Assembly (NCBI RefSeq): GCF_000482365.1
Contig: NZ_KI535309.1
Coordinates: 35,546 to 99,545, forward strand
Direction: 5' to 3'
Length of the DNA stretch: 64,000 bases
From: Porphyromonas uenonis DSM 23387 = JCM 13868
Lineage (GTDB): Bacteria; Bacteroidota; Bacteroidia; Bacteroidales; Porphyromonadaceae
Under the pieces are notes generated by a model. The model saw only the letters and a list, made by a program, of their open reading frames with translations, made no database searches and was not told the origin of the DNA. The translations under genes and the position numbers were made by a program. Below, in pieces: positions 33,027 to 42,146 of this stretch (position 1 is the stretch's first letter; each line of letters starts with the position of its first letter).

Positions 33027-34248
33027 CGTCCGTCAGATCGCTATAGTCTTGGTAGAGGAAGTCGTTGTAGGGGTAGCGCTGTATGTGGATCTCTTTGACA
33101 CGATCGTAGAGGAGTCGTCGCAGCTCGTCCATACCTTCGCCCGTGCGTGCCGAGATGAAGGTACAGTCGTTGCCCATGCGCGCCATCCAGCTCTTCTCGA
33201 GCTCCTCCCGTGTGCGGTTAAGCTTGGTCGCCGGCGTCAGATCGTCGGGATCCTTGGGGATATGCTGGTAAGCGTCGATCTTGTTGAAGACCAGGATCTG
33301 CGGTTTGTCGCCCAGCGCATCAATCTCTCGGAGCGTCTCCGTGACCACTGCTATCTGATCCTCAAACTCGGGGTGCGAGATGTCCACAACGTGCAGGATC
33401 AGGTCCGACTCGCGCACCTCATCGAGGGTACTCTTGAACGACTCCACCAGCTGTGTCGGGAGCTTGCGTATGAAGCCCACGGTGTCGGCTAGAAGGAAGG
33501 CAAGATTGCCCAAAACGACCTTACGAACGGTCGTATCGAGCGTCGCAAAGAGCTTGTTCTCGGCAAAGATGTCGCTCTTCGCCAGGACATTCATCAGCGT
33601 AGACTTGCCCACATTCGTGTAGCCGACGAGAGCGACACGCACCATCTTGCCACGGTTCTGGCGCTGTACGCTCTTCTGCTTGTCGATCTTCTTGAGCTGC
33701 TCCTTGAGCTGCGAGATCTTGCGTAGGATGATCCGTCGGTCGGTCTCTAGCTGCGTCTCACCTGGACCACGTAGCCCGATGTTACCACCACGCTGCCGCT
33801 CGAGGTGCGTCCACAGTCGGGTCAGACGCGGGAGCATATATTGGTACTGCGCCATCTCCACTTGCGTCTTGGCGTGAGCCGTCTGCGCTCTTGTGGCGAA
33901 GATGTCGAGTATGAGCGAAGTGCGGTCCAGAATGCGGATGCCGAGCTGACGCTCTATGTTGCGCAGCTGATTGGGCGCCAGCTCATCGTCAAAGATTGCC
34001 AGCCCCACCTCGTGAGCAGAGACATACTCGGTGATCTCGTCGAGCTTGCCTTTGCCCACAAAGGTGGCGGGGTTCGGCGTGTCGAGACGCTGTAAGAAGC
34101 GTGCCACAGGCTCTGCCCCAGCAGTCTCTGAGAGAAAGGCCAGCTCATCAAGATACTCCTCCGCCTGTGTCTCCGACACGTCGGGCGTGATGAGACCCAC
34201 GAGGATCGTGCGCTCACTAGATTGAGAAGTCTTGATAAACTCTTTCAT
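33013..34248 (-). CDS. hflX: GTPase HflX
   Basis: 411 residues. The N-terminal HflX domain has the motif ATFVGKGKLDEI and ILDRTSLILDIFATRAQTAHAKTQVEMAQYQY; a coiled linker RGPGETQLETDRR follows. The G domain has G1 GYTNVGKSTLMN, G3 DTVGFIRKLP and G4 NKID. HflX binds and splits stalled 70S ribosomes. It sits in an operon with another ribosome-associated GTPase (obgE). Confidence 0.95.
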   Translation of the reverse strand: MKEFIKTSQSSERTILVGLITPDVSETQAEEYLDELAFLSETAGAEPVARFLQRLDTPNPATFVGKGKLDEITEYVSAHEVGLAIFDDELAPNQLRNIERQLGIRILDRTSLILDIFATRAQTAHAKTQVEMAQYQYMLPRLTRLWTHLERQRGGNIGLRGPGETQLETDRRIILRKISQLKEQLKKIDKQKSVQRQNRGKMVRVALVGYTNVGKSTLMNVLAKSDIFAENKLFATLDTTVRKVVLGNLAFLLADTVGFIRKLPTQLVESFKSTLDEVRESDLILHVVDISHPEFEDQIAVVTETLREIDALGDKPQILVFNKIDAYQHIPKDPDDLTPATKLNRTREELEKSWMARMGNDCTFISARTGEGMDELRRLLYDRVKEIHIQRYPYNDFLYQDYSDLTDDGAE

Positions 34249-34257
34249 ACAGGAGGA

Positions 34258-34995
34258 CTAATAGATAGCGTACGACTTCTCACGCATCGCCTGATCATCG
34301 GCGAAGAGATGTACCCAGGGAATCTTCGCCGCGAGGAAGTTGGCGGGATAAGCCTTCGCCTCGGGCAGTAGATTGATAATGTGTCCCACAGCATGGCGCA
34401 CATCCTGTCCGAGCGCGAGGAAGACCAGACGCTTAGACTCCTCGAGGGCCTCCAGCGTGACGGTAACCAGCTGACGCTGCTCACCCTGCTCGGTAGTCAT
34501 CTCGTTGGGTGCGAAGACATCGTCCGAGATGTACAGCTCCACCTGATCGGGATAAACCCCAGCAAGATGACCGTCCACGCCCATCTCCAGGAGAGCTAGG
34601 TCAAACTGCGGGCGGCCGTCCAGGTGTCGTACACGCGCCGCTAGATGTTGCTGCAGAGCCGTCGCAGCCTGTGCGGGTTCTTGTGCGGGCTCCTCCAGAG
34701 CGTGGATATGATCTGCAGGGATCTGTAGCGGATCAAAGAGCAAGCGCTGTAGTCGTGAGCGGTGCGCTAGGTCGGCTCCGCCCAGCTGCTCGTGAAGGAG
34801 GTAGAAGTGTACCCGATCCCACGCTATGCGACTGCGCCAAGGCTCCGATGTGAGCGCCTTGGCCAAGATCTCCGCATGCTCCTCTAGTGAGAGTGCTAGA
34901 TGAAAGTCGCCTTCGGTCGCCTCAACCGCCTCAGCGATAAACTGTGCGAGCTGTGTCGTGACTAGCTCGGGGGTACTGTATTGATGATAGTTCAT
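34258..34995 (-). CDS. pgl: 6-phosphogluconolactonase
   Basis: 245 residues. The family signature LLEMGVDGHLAGVYPD replaces the usual GMGxDGHTASLFP, followed by a conserved-type VTVTLEALEESKRLVFLALG and a LPEAKAYPANFL end. It hydrolyses 6-phosphogluconolactone in the pentose phosphate pathway; a glucosamine-6-phosphate isomerase-like role is the main alternative. It lies 9 bases before hflX. Confidence 0.85.
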   Translation of the reverse strand: MNYHQYSTPELVTTQLAQFIAEAVEATEGDFHLALSLEEHAEILAKALTSEPWRSRIAWDRVHFYLLHEQLGGADLAHRSRLQRLLFDPLQIPADHIHALEEPAQEPAQAATALQQHLAARVRHLDGRPQFDLALLEMGVDGHLAGVYPDQVELYISDDVFAPNEMTTEQGEQRQLVTVTLEALEESKRLVFLALGQDVRHAVGHIINLLPEAKAYPANFLAAKIPWVHLFADDQAMREKSYAIY

Positions 34996-35058
34996 AGGGT
35001 ATATGCTAGGTTAGTAGTTATAAGATAAAAGTGTCGTGACCATCATCCTCGTAGGCAG

Positions 35059-36198
35059 TTACTCCTCCCAGATGATGTCATCGATGAGGTCGTGATCCTC
35101 CTCCACCTTTAGCTTAGGTAGCGGGTTGTCTGGATCATCGTCCTCTTGTGTGGTTCGGTCGTTGAGCGGTTGGCGTAGGATCTCGTTAGGATCGTGTAGC
35201 GAGGGCGCATTGATCTCTCGCCATATCAGGTCCTTCAGCTCGGTCAGTCCTCGCTGTGCCACGGCAGAGATAAAGATCGTCGGCACCTCTTCGGGGAGCG
35301 TCTCCGAGACCAGGTCGATCAGCTCGCTGTCCGCCATATCTATCTTGGTGATCGCCAGGATGTGTCGCTTGTCGATCAGCCCAGGGTTGTACTCCTCCAG
35401 CTCACGGCATAGCATCCGATACTCGGCAATGATGTCGGGGCTGTCGATAGGCACCATAAAAAGCAAGATCGAGTTGCGCTCGATGTGTCTGAGGAAGCGA
35501 AGCCCTAGGCCCTTGCCCTCGGCAGCTCCCTCGATGATACCAGGAATGTCCGCCATTACGAAGGAGCGGTTGTCACGATAGGAGACCATCCCGAGGTTTG
35601 GCTGTAGCGTCGTGAAGGGATAGTCCGCAATCTTAGGCTTCGCCGCTGAGAGTGCGGCAAGAAGTGTCGACTTGCCCGCATTAGGCAGGCCTACCAGTCC
35701 CACATCGGCCAGCGTCTTGAGCTGTAGCACCACGAGACGCTCCTGACTAGGTTCGCCAGGCTGTGCATAGCGAGGCGCTTGGTTTGTCGAGGTTTTGAAG
35801 AAGTTATTGCCCTTGCCCCCACGACCGCCAGGGAGGAGGAGGTGTCGCTCGCCATGCTGCGACACATCTAGGATAAACTCGCCCGTCGTGGCGTCATGCA
35901 CGCTCGTCCCGCAAGGCACCTCAATGACAATGTCAGGCGCATCGGCACCCGTCTGCAGCTTAGCACCGCCCGCTCCGCCATTCTCAGCGATGATATGACG
36001 GTTGTAGCGCAGGTGTAGGAGCGTCCAGTAGTTTTGGTTAGCCTCTATATAAATGCTACCGCCACGGCCACCGTCACCTCCGTCGGGACCACCCTTGGGG
36101 ATGTACTTCTCACGACGAAAGTGTGCCGATCCTCTACCGCCCTTGCCCGAGCGGAGATAGATCTTGACATAATCTACAAAGTTGCTCTCACCTGCCAT
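35059..36198 (-). CDS. obgE: GTPase Obg
   Basis: 379 residues. The glycine-rich Obg fold fills the first 160 residues (VKIYLRSGKGGRGSAHFRREKYIPKGGPDGGDGGRGG and similar). The G domain starts VGLVGLPNAGKSTLL, with DIPGIIEGAAEGKGLG as G3 and TKID as G4. The acidic C-terminal tail ends HDLIDDIIWEE. Obg acts in 50S maturation and stress control. It starts 3 bases after adk. Confidence 0.97.
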   Translation of the reverse strand: MAGESNFVDYVKIYLRSGKGGRGSAHFRREKYIPKGGPDGGDGGRGGSIYIEANQNYWTLLHLRYNRHIIAENGGAGGAKLQTGADAPDIVIEVPCGTSVHDATTGEFILDVSQHGERHLLLPGGRGGKGNNFFKTSTNQAPRYAQPGEPSQERLVVLQLKTLADVGLVGLPNAGKSTLLAALSAAKPKIADYPFTTLQPNLGMVSYRDNRSFVMADIPGIIEGAAEGKGLGLRFLRHIERNSILLFMVPIDSPDIIAEYRMLCRELEEYNPGLIDKRHILAITKIDMADSELIDLVSETLPEEVPTIFISAVAQRGLTELKDLIWREINAPSLHDPNEILRQPLNDRTTQEDDDPDNPLPKLKVEEDHDLIDDIIWEE

Positions 36199-36201
36199 TG
36201 T

Positions 36202-36789
36202 TTACTTATTGTCCTGTATGCTCTTGTCTATAGCCACAAAGATAGCCTCCGTGATCTGCTCTATGGAGCCAGCGCCTGGCACCTCGTAGTGTAGCCCCTT
36301 GCGGTGGTAGTAGTCTACGATCGGGAGCGTACGCTCGTTGTAGACACGTATACGGTCAGCGATCACCTCGGGCGTATCATCAGCGCGACCCTCTATCTTG
36401 GCGCGATTGAGGAGTCGTGTGCGAAGCTCCTCTTCGGGCACCTTGAGCTCGATCAGGCAGTCCACGCTCGTCTTGTCCTTCTCTAGGAGAGCATCCAGCG
36501 CCTCGGCCTGAGCTACCGTACGAGGGAAGCCGTCGAAGATAACGCCATCGACACCCTCGGGCAGATGGTGTAGCTCGTTGGCTATAAGGTCGATGATGGT
36601 CTCGTCATCTACGAGATGCCCCTGGGATATGATGCTCTGCACACGCTTGCCTAGCGGAGACTGGCGAGCGATCTCTTGGCGAAGTAGATCGCCCGTAGAG
36701 ATATGCTCTAGGTGATAACGTTGCTCTATGAAGTGGCTCTGTGTACCCTTGCCAGCGCCAGGAGCGCCGAAGATTATTACGTGGATCAT
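36202..36789 (-). CDS. adk: Adenylate kinase
   Basis: 195 residues, a short-LID adenylate kinase. The P-loop is IIFGAPGAGKGTQ, then LEHISTGDLLRQEI and DGVIFDGFPRTVAQAEAL, and a short lid RTRLLNRAKIEGRADDTPEVI without zinc Cys. It interconverts AMP, ADP and ATP. The order hpt-adk-obgE is typical of Bacteroidales. Confidence 0.97.
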   Translation of the reverse strand: MIHVIIFGAPGAGKGTQSHFIEQRYHLEHISTGDLLRQEIARQSPLGKRVQSIISQGHLVDDETIIDLIANELHHLPEGVDGVIFDGFPRTVAQAEALDALLEKDKTSVDCLIELKVPEEELRTRLLNRAKIEGRADDTPEVIADRIRVYNERTLPIVDYYHRKGLHYEVPGAGSIEQITEAIFVAIDKSIQDNK

Positions 36790-36845
36790 TGCTTTTAGTA
36801 GTGGTTTAGATGGTCTCTGTGGACCGTATGATTATTCCTGTATGA

Positions 36846-37388
36846 TTACTCTTTAAGTATATAGATGTCATCGAGCATACGTCCTCGGTCGTTGTAGTCG
36901 AGGCCGTGGCCGACGATGAAACTGTTGTGGATCTCCATACCCACATAGTCGGCATGGATAGGACACTGGAGCGCCTCGGGCTTGAGTAGCATAGTAGCTA
37001 TGCGCACCTCGGCAGCGCCGTCAGCGAGAAACTTCTCCTTGAGCTTCATCATCGTAAAGCCCGTGTCGATCAGATCCTCTATAATGATGACCAGACGACC
37101 CGCTAGAGGCGCTGTCACGGGCATCACCTCCTTGAGCTGGTAGGTGCTCCCCATGCCTGAGTAGCTGGAGTAGCGTGCGAAGGCCACCTCTGCAGACGTA
37201 TTGATCGCCTGCAGCAGCTCTGCGGCAAACATAAAGGAGCCGTTCATAATGCAGACAAAGAGTGGGTCACGTTCCTCCGTGTCGTGGCGTATCTGCTCCG
37301 CTAGTCGCCGTGTGGCAGCACGTAGCTGCTCGCCCTTGATGTATGGTACAAAGGTCTTGTCGTGTACTATAATCTCCTGATCAGTCAT
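36846..37388 (-). CDS. hpt: Hypoxanthine phosphoribosyltransferase
   Basis: 180 residues from MTDQEIIVHDKTFVPYI; an ATG 30 bases upstream is possible. The PRPP-binding motif reads LVIIIEDLIDTGFTM, the base-binding region PEALQCPIHADYVGMEI, and the flexible loop has SSYSGMGSTYQLKEV. It salvages hypoxanthine and guanine. It is the first gene of the long minus-strand unit ending at 30.5 kb. Confidence 0.94.
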   Translation of the reverse strand: MTDQEIIVHDKTFVPYIKGEQLRAATRRLAEQIRHDTEERDPLFVCIMNGSFMFAAELLQAINTSAEVAFARYSSYSGMGSTYQLKEVMPVTAPLAGRLVIIIEDLIDTGFTMMKLKEKFLADGAAEVRIATMLLKPEALQCPIHADYVGMEIHNSFIVGHGLDYNDRGRMLDDIYILKE

Positions 37389-37457
37389 AGTGAAAATAAC
37401 AAGCTGGCGGTCTCTCATAGCGGAGGCCGCCTTCTTTTTTTACTGTTGTGTGTAGCA

Positions 37458-37465
37458 CAAAGGTA
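37458..37465 (-). promoter_or_regulatory. -7 promoter box for the hpt-adk-obgE operon
   Basis: The minus strand reads TACCTTTG preceded by TTTTTG. It lies about 70 bases before the chosen hpt start. Confidence 0.65.
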
Positions 37466-37548
37466 CAAAAATAGGTGATGCCCCACCCCTCTTCGTGCCG
37501 CAGGACTGACGCAAGGGCTGAAGCAGTATAGAAAAAATGAGCTCCTCT

Positions 37549-37745
37549 CATTTCCTACCTAGGAATTTCCACAATTGCTACCTAGGAAATGGGCAAATTC
37601 TTCGGACTTATTTTTTGATTCCTCCGAAGTTTCATTTGATTCCTCCGAAGTTTCATTTGATTCCTCCGAAGTATTTTTTATTTCCTAGGTAGGAATTGGG
37701 CAAATTCCTAGGTACTTATTTGGCAAATTCCTAGGTAGGAAATTT
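37549..37745. repeat. CCTAGG / TTCGGAGGAA composite array 2 (inverted copy of array 1)
   Basis: Its reverse complement reproduces the order of array 1: CCTAGG units, TTCGGAGGAA units, then inverse CCTAGG units. Here TTCCTCCGAAG occurs three times, at 37619, 37640 and 37661 (21-base period), against two in array 1. It lies between rpsA and hpt. No gene is visible in the roughly 530-base gap. Confidence 0.9.
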
Positions 37746-37823
37746 GTAGCGAAGCCTCGAGCGAATGCTTTTATTAGAGGTAAGCGCTTAGCAGACACAG
37801 CGATAGTGCGATCAACGACAAAT

Positions 37824-37862
37824 AAGAGAGAGGTGACCTCCCGATGGGACATCACCTCTCTT
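37824..37862. terminator. Terminator hairpin after rpsA
   Basis: GAGAGGTGA and TCACCTCTC pair around a roughly 14-base loop; on the minus strand the stem is followed by CTTATTTG. It lies about 60 bases past the rpsA stop. Confidence 0.6.
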
Positions 37863-37923
37863 ACTATTTGCTATGGTTAGTCTCAGGGGGTGCTGGGCAC
37901 CGCTCCGTGACTTCCACTATTTG

Positions 37924-39720
37924 TTACTCAGCGCTCTCTAGACGCTCCTTGAGAGCTGCTAGCTCGTCCAGGTCTCCGAGAGTAGCACGCTCTACGCTCT
38001 GCTGTGTAGCTGCGACAGCTGCAGCATCACGTACCTGCTGGTTGCGCTCCTCGCTAGCAGCCTGACGACGCTCTGCACGCTCAGCATCCTCGTGGATACG
38101 GCTGTGAGAGACGATGATGCGCTGCATCTCGGGGTTGAAGTCTAGGATCTTGAAGGGGAGCTTCTCGTCTACAGCAACGCTCGTGCCGTCCTCCTTGATG
38201 AGGTGCTTAGGTGTGGCAAATGCCTCGACACCGTAAGGTAGCGCGATGGTGGCACCCTTCTCATTCATACGAACGACTGTACCCTCGTGGATAGAGCCGA
38301 TGGTGAACTCCTTAGCGAACTCGTCCCAAGGATTCTCTGTCACCTGCTTGTGACCGAGGCTGAGACGACGGTTCTCCTTGTCGATCTCGAGGACCTGTAC
38401 CTCGATCATCTGACCAACCTTGACGAACTCGTTGGGGTGCTTGACCTTGCGAGTCCAGGAGAGGTCGCTGATGTGGATCAGACCGTCGATACCCTCGTCT
38501 AGCTCAACGAAGACACCGTAGTTGGTGAAGTTGCGTACGCGAGCCTCGTGGTTGGACCCAACGGGGAAGCGCTGCTCGATGGTTTCCCATGGATCGGGCT
38601 TGAGCTGCTTGAGACCGAGGCTCATCTTGCGATCCTCGCGGTCGAGCATGAGGACGACAGCGTCTACCTCCTGACCTACTGTGAGGAACTCCTGAGCACT
38701 GCGTAGGTGCTGCGTCCAGGACATCTCGCTGACGTGGATCAGACCCTCGACACCTGGGATCACCTCTACGAATGCACCGTAGTCTGTGATGACTACAACA
38801 CGACCATGGACGATGTCACCCTCCTTAAGGTTAGGATCGAGTGCATCCCATGGGTGAGGCATGAGCTGCTTGAGACCGAGAGCGATACGTGTCTTCTCCT
38901 CATCAAAGTCGAGGATGACCACGTTGATCTTCTCATCAATAGAGACCACCTCGGAGGGATCTCCGATACGACCCCAAGAGAGGTCGGTAATATGTATTAG
39001 ACCGTCTACGCCACCGAGGTCGACGAAGGCACCATAAGAGGTGATACCCTTGACGACACCCTCGAGGACTTGACCCTTCTCGAGCTTGGAGATGATCTCC
39101 TTCTTTTGCTGCTCGAGCTCTGCCTCGATGAGGACCTTGTGCGATACGACTACGTTGCGGTACTCGGGGTTGACCTTGACGATCTTGAACTCCATCGTCT
39201 TGTCGACAAAAGCGTCATAGTCCTTGATAGGACGTACGTCGATCTGTGATCCTGGCAGGAAGGCCTCGATGCCGAAGACATCGACGATCATACCGCCATT
39301 GACACGGCTCTTGATGTAGCCGAGGATGACCTCGTCGTTTTCCTGAGCAGCAGCGATCTTCTCCCAAGCACGAGCAGCACGCGCCTTGCGGTGTGAGAGC
39401 TGTAGCTGACCATGGCGATCCTCCTTGCTCTCGACAAGTACCTCTACCTCGTCTCCGACCTTGAGGTCCTTGTTGTAGTTAAACTCGTTGGCAGAGATGA
39501 TACCTGCACTCTTGTAGCCGATGTTGACTAGTACCTCGCGCTTGCTGATAGACATAACTTTGCCCATGACGACCTCGTTCTCTTTGATGGTCGTGAGGGT
39601 CTTGTCATAAATCGCCTCGCGCTCTTTGCGCATCTCCGGAGAGATGTCAGTGTCCTGTGCGTAGCCAGACCAGTCGAAGTCTGCGAGTGGCTGGATACGA
39701 TCCGTTGGATTGTTACTCAT
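37924..39720 (-). CDS. rpsA: 30S ribosomal protein S1
   Basis: 598 residues with six S1 OB-fold domains: typical starts are VGDEVEVLVESKEDRHG, KGQVLEGVVKGITSYGAFVDLGGVDGLIHITDLSW, EGDIVHGRVVVITDYGAFVEV, VGSNHEARVRNFTNYGVFVEL and IGSIHEGTVVRMNEKG. The tail is Glu/Ala-rich. It helps mRNA docking on the 30S subunit, important in Bacteroidota where Shine-Dalgarno sequences are rare. It has its own promoter and terminator and is divergent from the glucosaminidase gene. Confidence 0.97.
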   Translation of the reverse strand: MSNNPTDRIQPLADFDWSGYAQDTDISPEMRKEREAIYDKTLTTIKENEVVMGKVMSISKREVLVNIGYKSAGIISANEFNYNKDLKVGDEVEVLVESKEDRHGQLQLSHRKARAARAWEKIAAAQENDEVILGYIKSRVNGGMIVDVFGIEAFLPGSQIDVRPIKDYDAFVDKTMEFKIVKVNPEYRNVVVSHKVLIEAELEQQKKEIISKLEKGQVLEGVVKGITSYGAFVDLGGVDGLIHITDLSWGRIGDPSEVVSIDEKINVVILDFDEEKTRIALGLKQLMPHPWDALDPNLKEGDIVHGRVVVITDYGAFVEVIPGVEGLIHVSEMSWTQHLRSAQEFLTVGQEVDAVVLMLDREDRKMSLGLKQLKPDPWETIEQRFPVGSNHEARVRNFTNYGVFVELDEGIDGLIHISDLSWTRKVKHPNEFVKVGQMIEVQVLEIDKENRRLSLGHKQVTENPWDEFAKEFTIGSIHEGTVVRMNEKGATIALPYGVEAFATPKHLIKEDGTSVAVDEKLPFKILDFNPEMQRIIVSHSRIHEDAERAERRQAASEERNQQVRDAAAVAATQQSVERATLGDLDELAALKERLESAE

Positions 39721-39781
39721 TTAGTAAGTTGTGGTGATTTAATAGGTAAAACTGTATGTATAGATACTCTGTACAATGGCG

Positions 39782-39789
39782 CAAAGGTA
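39782..39789 (-). promoter_or_regulatory. -7 promoter box for rpsA
   Basis: The minus strand reads TACCTTTG, about 65 bases upstream of the rpsA start. Confidence 0.65.
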
Positions 39790-39868
39790 CGAAAATTCTT
39801 ACATACGTGACGACTAGCCGATTAAGCGTTGCGTCGATGCCGAAGCTAGTGACTACAGATCTATTTAG

Positions 39869-39876
39869 TACCTTTG
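39869..39876 (+). promoter_or_regulatory. -7 promoter box for the glucosaminidase gene
   Basis: TACCTTTG, about 80 bases upstream of the start codon, divergent from the rpsA box. Confidence 0.65.
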
Positions 39877-39957
39877 TAGTTCAGGTAGCTCCTCTCACTT
39901 TGTGGAGAAGTGCTTGGTCCCTAGCTACACACCTAATAGATTAACGCCTAAAGCCCT

Positions 39958-40899
39958 ATGAAGCTCTTCACCGATCTGTCACGGTCTCTGCTCTCGATAG
40001 CTTGTCTGCTCTTGCTCTGCACCACTGCGTGGGGGCAGGCGCCGATGAATCCTAACTACCAGACCTATATACGTACCTATGCCGATGAGTGCATTCGCCA
40101 GATGAAGCGTCACAAGATCCCTGCGAGCATCACGATGGCGCAGGGGCTGATCGAGACGGGCGCTGGCTCTAGTCGTCTGGCGCGCGATGGTAATAACCAC
40201 TTCGGCATCAAGTGTCACCGCGCCTGGCAGGGGCAGCGTATCTATGCCGACGATGATCTCAAGGGAGAGTGCTTTCGCAAGTACCGCTCTGCGGGTGACT
40301 CCTACGAGGATCACTCGAACTTCCTCAAGCAGCCTCGCTACAAGGTGCTATACACTTACCAGATCACGGACTATGAGGCGTGGGCTAGGGGACTGCAGCA
40401 GTGTGGCTATGCGACGAACAAGGGCTACGCCAACATGCTCATCAAGGTGATCGAGCAGTACGAGCTATACGAGCTGGATCGTGGGCGCTACCCGCGCTGG
40501 ATGTCGGGCCGTCCCGCTCCGACTTATACGCCTTCTGAAAAGGATCCGGAGATGAAGCTGACGCACGAGGGATACTTTAGCTATGGACTCCTATATATAT
40601 TGGCAAACGAAGGGGACTCGCTCGAGTCGATCGCTCGTGAGATGGGCATAAGCCTCAAGCGCTTGGCCGACTACAACGATATGCCAGTAGACTTCCCGCT
40701 ACAGGCTGGCGACGTGATCTACCTAGAGCGCAAGAACAAGCGTGCCACGCCTGACTACCCCGACCATGTGGTGCAGGTAGGCGAGTCGATGCACGACATC
40801 TCCCAGCGCTACGGCATCCGCCTCGCTCGACTCTACCGTATGAACCATCTAGACTACGACTACGTCCCCGAGGAGGGCGACGTGCTCAGGCTTCGCTAA
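39958..40899 (+). CDS. Secreted glucosaminidase with two LysM domains
   Basis: 313 residues. The signal peptide ends near LLCTTAWGQ. A FlgJ/LytG-type glucosaminidase domain covers about 33-175, with the catalytic Glu region ITMAQGLIETGAGSSRLARDGNNHFGIKC and the strand GYATNKGYANMLIKVIE. Two LysM modules follow, EGDSLESIAREMGISLKRLADYN and VGESMHDISQRYGIRLARLYRMN. It would cleave the glycan strands of peptidoglycan in the periplasm. It is followed by CTCTAAY repeats and purM. Confidence 0.93.
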   Translation: MKLFTDLSRSLLSIACLLLLCTTAWGQAPMNPNYQTYIRTYADECIRQMKRHKIPASITMAQGLIETGAGSSRLARDGNNHFGIKCHRAWQGQRIYADDDLKGECFRKYRSAGDSYEDHSNFLKQPRYKVLYTYQITDYEAWARGLQQCGYATNKGYANMLIKVIEQYELYELDRGRYPRWMSGRPAPTYTPSEKDPEMKLTHEGYFSYGLLYILANEGDSLESIAREMGISLKRLADYNDMPVDFPLQAGDVIYLERKNKRATPDYPDHVVQVGESMHDISQRYGIRLARLYRMNHLDYDYVPEEGDVLRLR

Positions 40900-40947
40900 T
40901 CTCTAACTTCTAATTTCTAAAGTCTAACCTCTAACCTCTAAGGTCTC
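40898..40947 (+). repeat. CTCTAAY leader repeats (locus 2)
   Basis: About seven imperfect units (CTCTAAC, TTCTAAT, TTCTAAAG, TCTAACC) fill the whole gap between the glucosaminidase stop and the purM start codon. They match the tract before the amidase gene. Confidence 0.75.
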
Positions 40948-40948
40948 T

Positions 40949-42109
40949 ATGAACCGATATATGCGCCGTGGCGTTTCTGCCGCAAAAGAAGATGTACACA
41001 AGGCGATAGCTCACATAGACAAAGGGCTCTACCCGCAAGCCTTCTGCAAGATCCTCCCTGACATACTGGGTGGTGATCCTGACTATTGCAATATCATGCA
41101 CGCTGATGGGGCTGGCACAAAGTCTTCGCTAGCCTATATCTACTGGCGAGAGACGGGCGATCTATCCGTGTGGCGAGGCATTGCGCAGGATGCGATCGTG
41201 ATGAACCTCGACGACCTCCTCTGCGTGGGAGCGACCTCGGGGATGCTCCTCTCCTCAACCATCGGGCGCAACAAGCAGCTCATACCAGGCGAAGTGATCG
41301 GTGCAGTCATCAATGGTACCGAGGAGATCCTAGCGCAGATGCGCGATCTCGGCGTAGAGATCTACCTTACGGGAGGTGAGACGGCTGACGTGGGCGATCT
41401 GGTTCGTACGATCATCGTGGACAGCACGGTGACCTGTCGTATGCGTCGGAGCGACATCATCGACAACGCACATATCGCTGACGGAGACGTGATCGTCGGC
41501 TTCGCCTCCTATGGTCAGGCGACTTACGAGGCGCGTTACAATGGCGGCATGGGGAGCAACGGACTAACCTCCGCACGACACGATATACTCTCGCACGCAT
41601 TGGCCGAGAAGTTCCCCGAGAGCTACGACCCTGCGGTGCCTGACGACTTGGTTTACAGCGGGAGCCGTGAGCTACTCGCTGAGGTGCCAGGGACCGGGCT
41701 GACGGTCGGCGAACTGATCCTCTCACCGACACGCACTTACGCTCCGCTTGTGGCGAAGCTGCTCAAGGAGATGCGCCCCGCCATACATGGACTGATCCAC
41801 TGTACCGGAGGTGCTCAGACGAAGGTGATGAACTTCGTCACGAACAAGCACATTATCAAGGATCATCTGCTCCCCGTCCCGCCGCTTTTCCAGATGATTG
41901 CCGAGGAGAGTGGCGCCGATGCTGCGGAGCTGTACCAAGTCTTCAACATGGGGCACCGCCTAGAGGCTTACTTGCCCGCAGAGCAGGCCGAAGAGGCCAT
42001 CGCCGTGGCACGACACTTCAACATTGATGCGCAGGTCATCGGCCGTGTCGAGTCGGCCGACCAGAACCGCCTGACGCTCATTACGCCCTTTGGCACGGTA
42101 GAGCGATAG
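40949..42109 (+). CDS. purM: Phosphoribosylformylglycinamidine cyclo-ligase (PurM)
   Basis: 386 residues, longer than the roughly 345 of E. coli, as usual in Bacteroidota. AIR-synthase motifs are NIMHADGAGTKSSLAYIYW, QDAIVMNLDDLLCVGAT, LTGGETADVGDLVRT and IHGLIHCTGGAQTKVMNFV. It forms aminoimidazole ribotide from FGAM with ATP in purine synthesis. The start is fixed by the immediately preceding repeat leader. It is followed by prfA after 37 bases. Confidence 0.93.
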   Translation: MNRYMRRGVSAAKEDVHKAIAHIDKGLYPQAFCKILPDILGGDPDYCNIMHADGAGTKSSLAYIYWRETGDLSVWRGIAQDAIVMNLDDLLCVGATSGMLLSSTIGRNKQLIPGEVIGAVINGTEEILAQMRDLGVEIYLTGGETADVGDLVRTIIVDSTVTCRMRRSDIIDNAHIADGDVIVGFASYGQATYEARYNGGMGSNGLTSARHDILSHALAEKFPESYDPAVPDDLVYSGSRELLAEVPGTGLTVGELILSPTRTYAPLVAKLLKEMRPAIHGLIHCTGGAQTKVMNFVTNKHIIKDHLLPVPPLFQMIAEESGADAAELYQVFNMGHRLEAYLPAEQAEEAIAVARHFNIDAQVIGRVESADQNRLTLITPFGTVER

Positions 42110-42146
42110 CTTTTGACCCACCCCTTACATCACTTAGCAGACCTAT

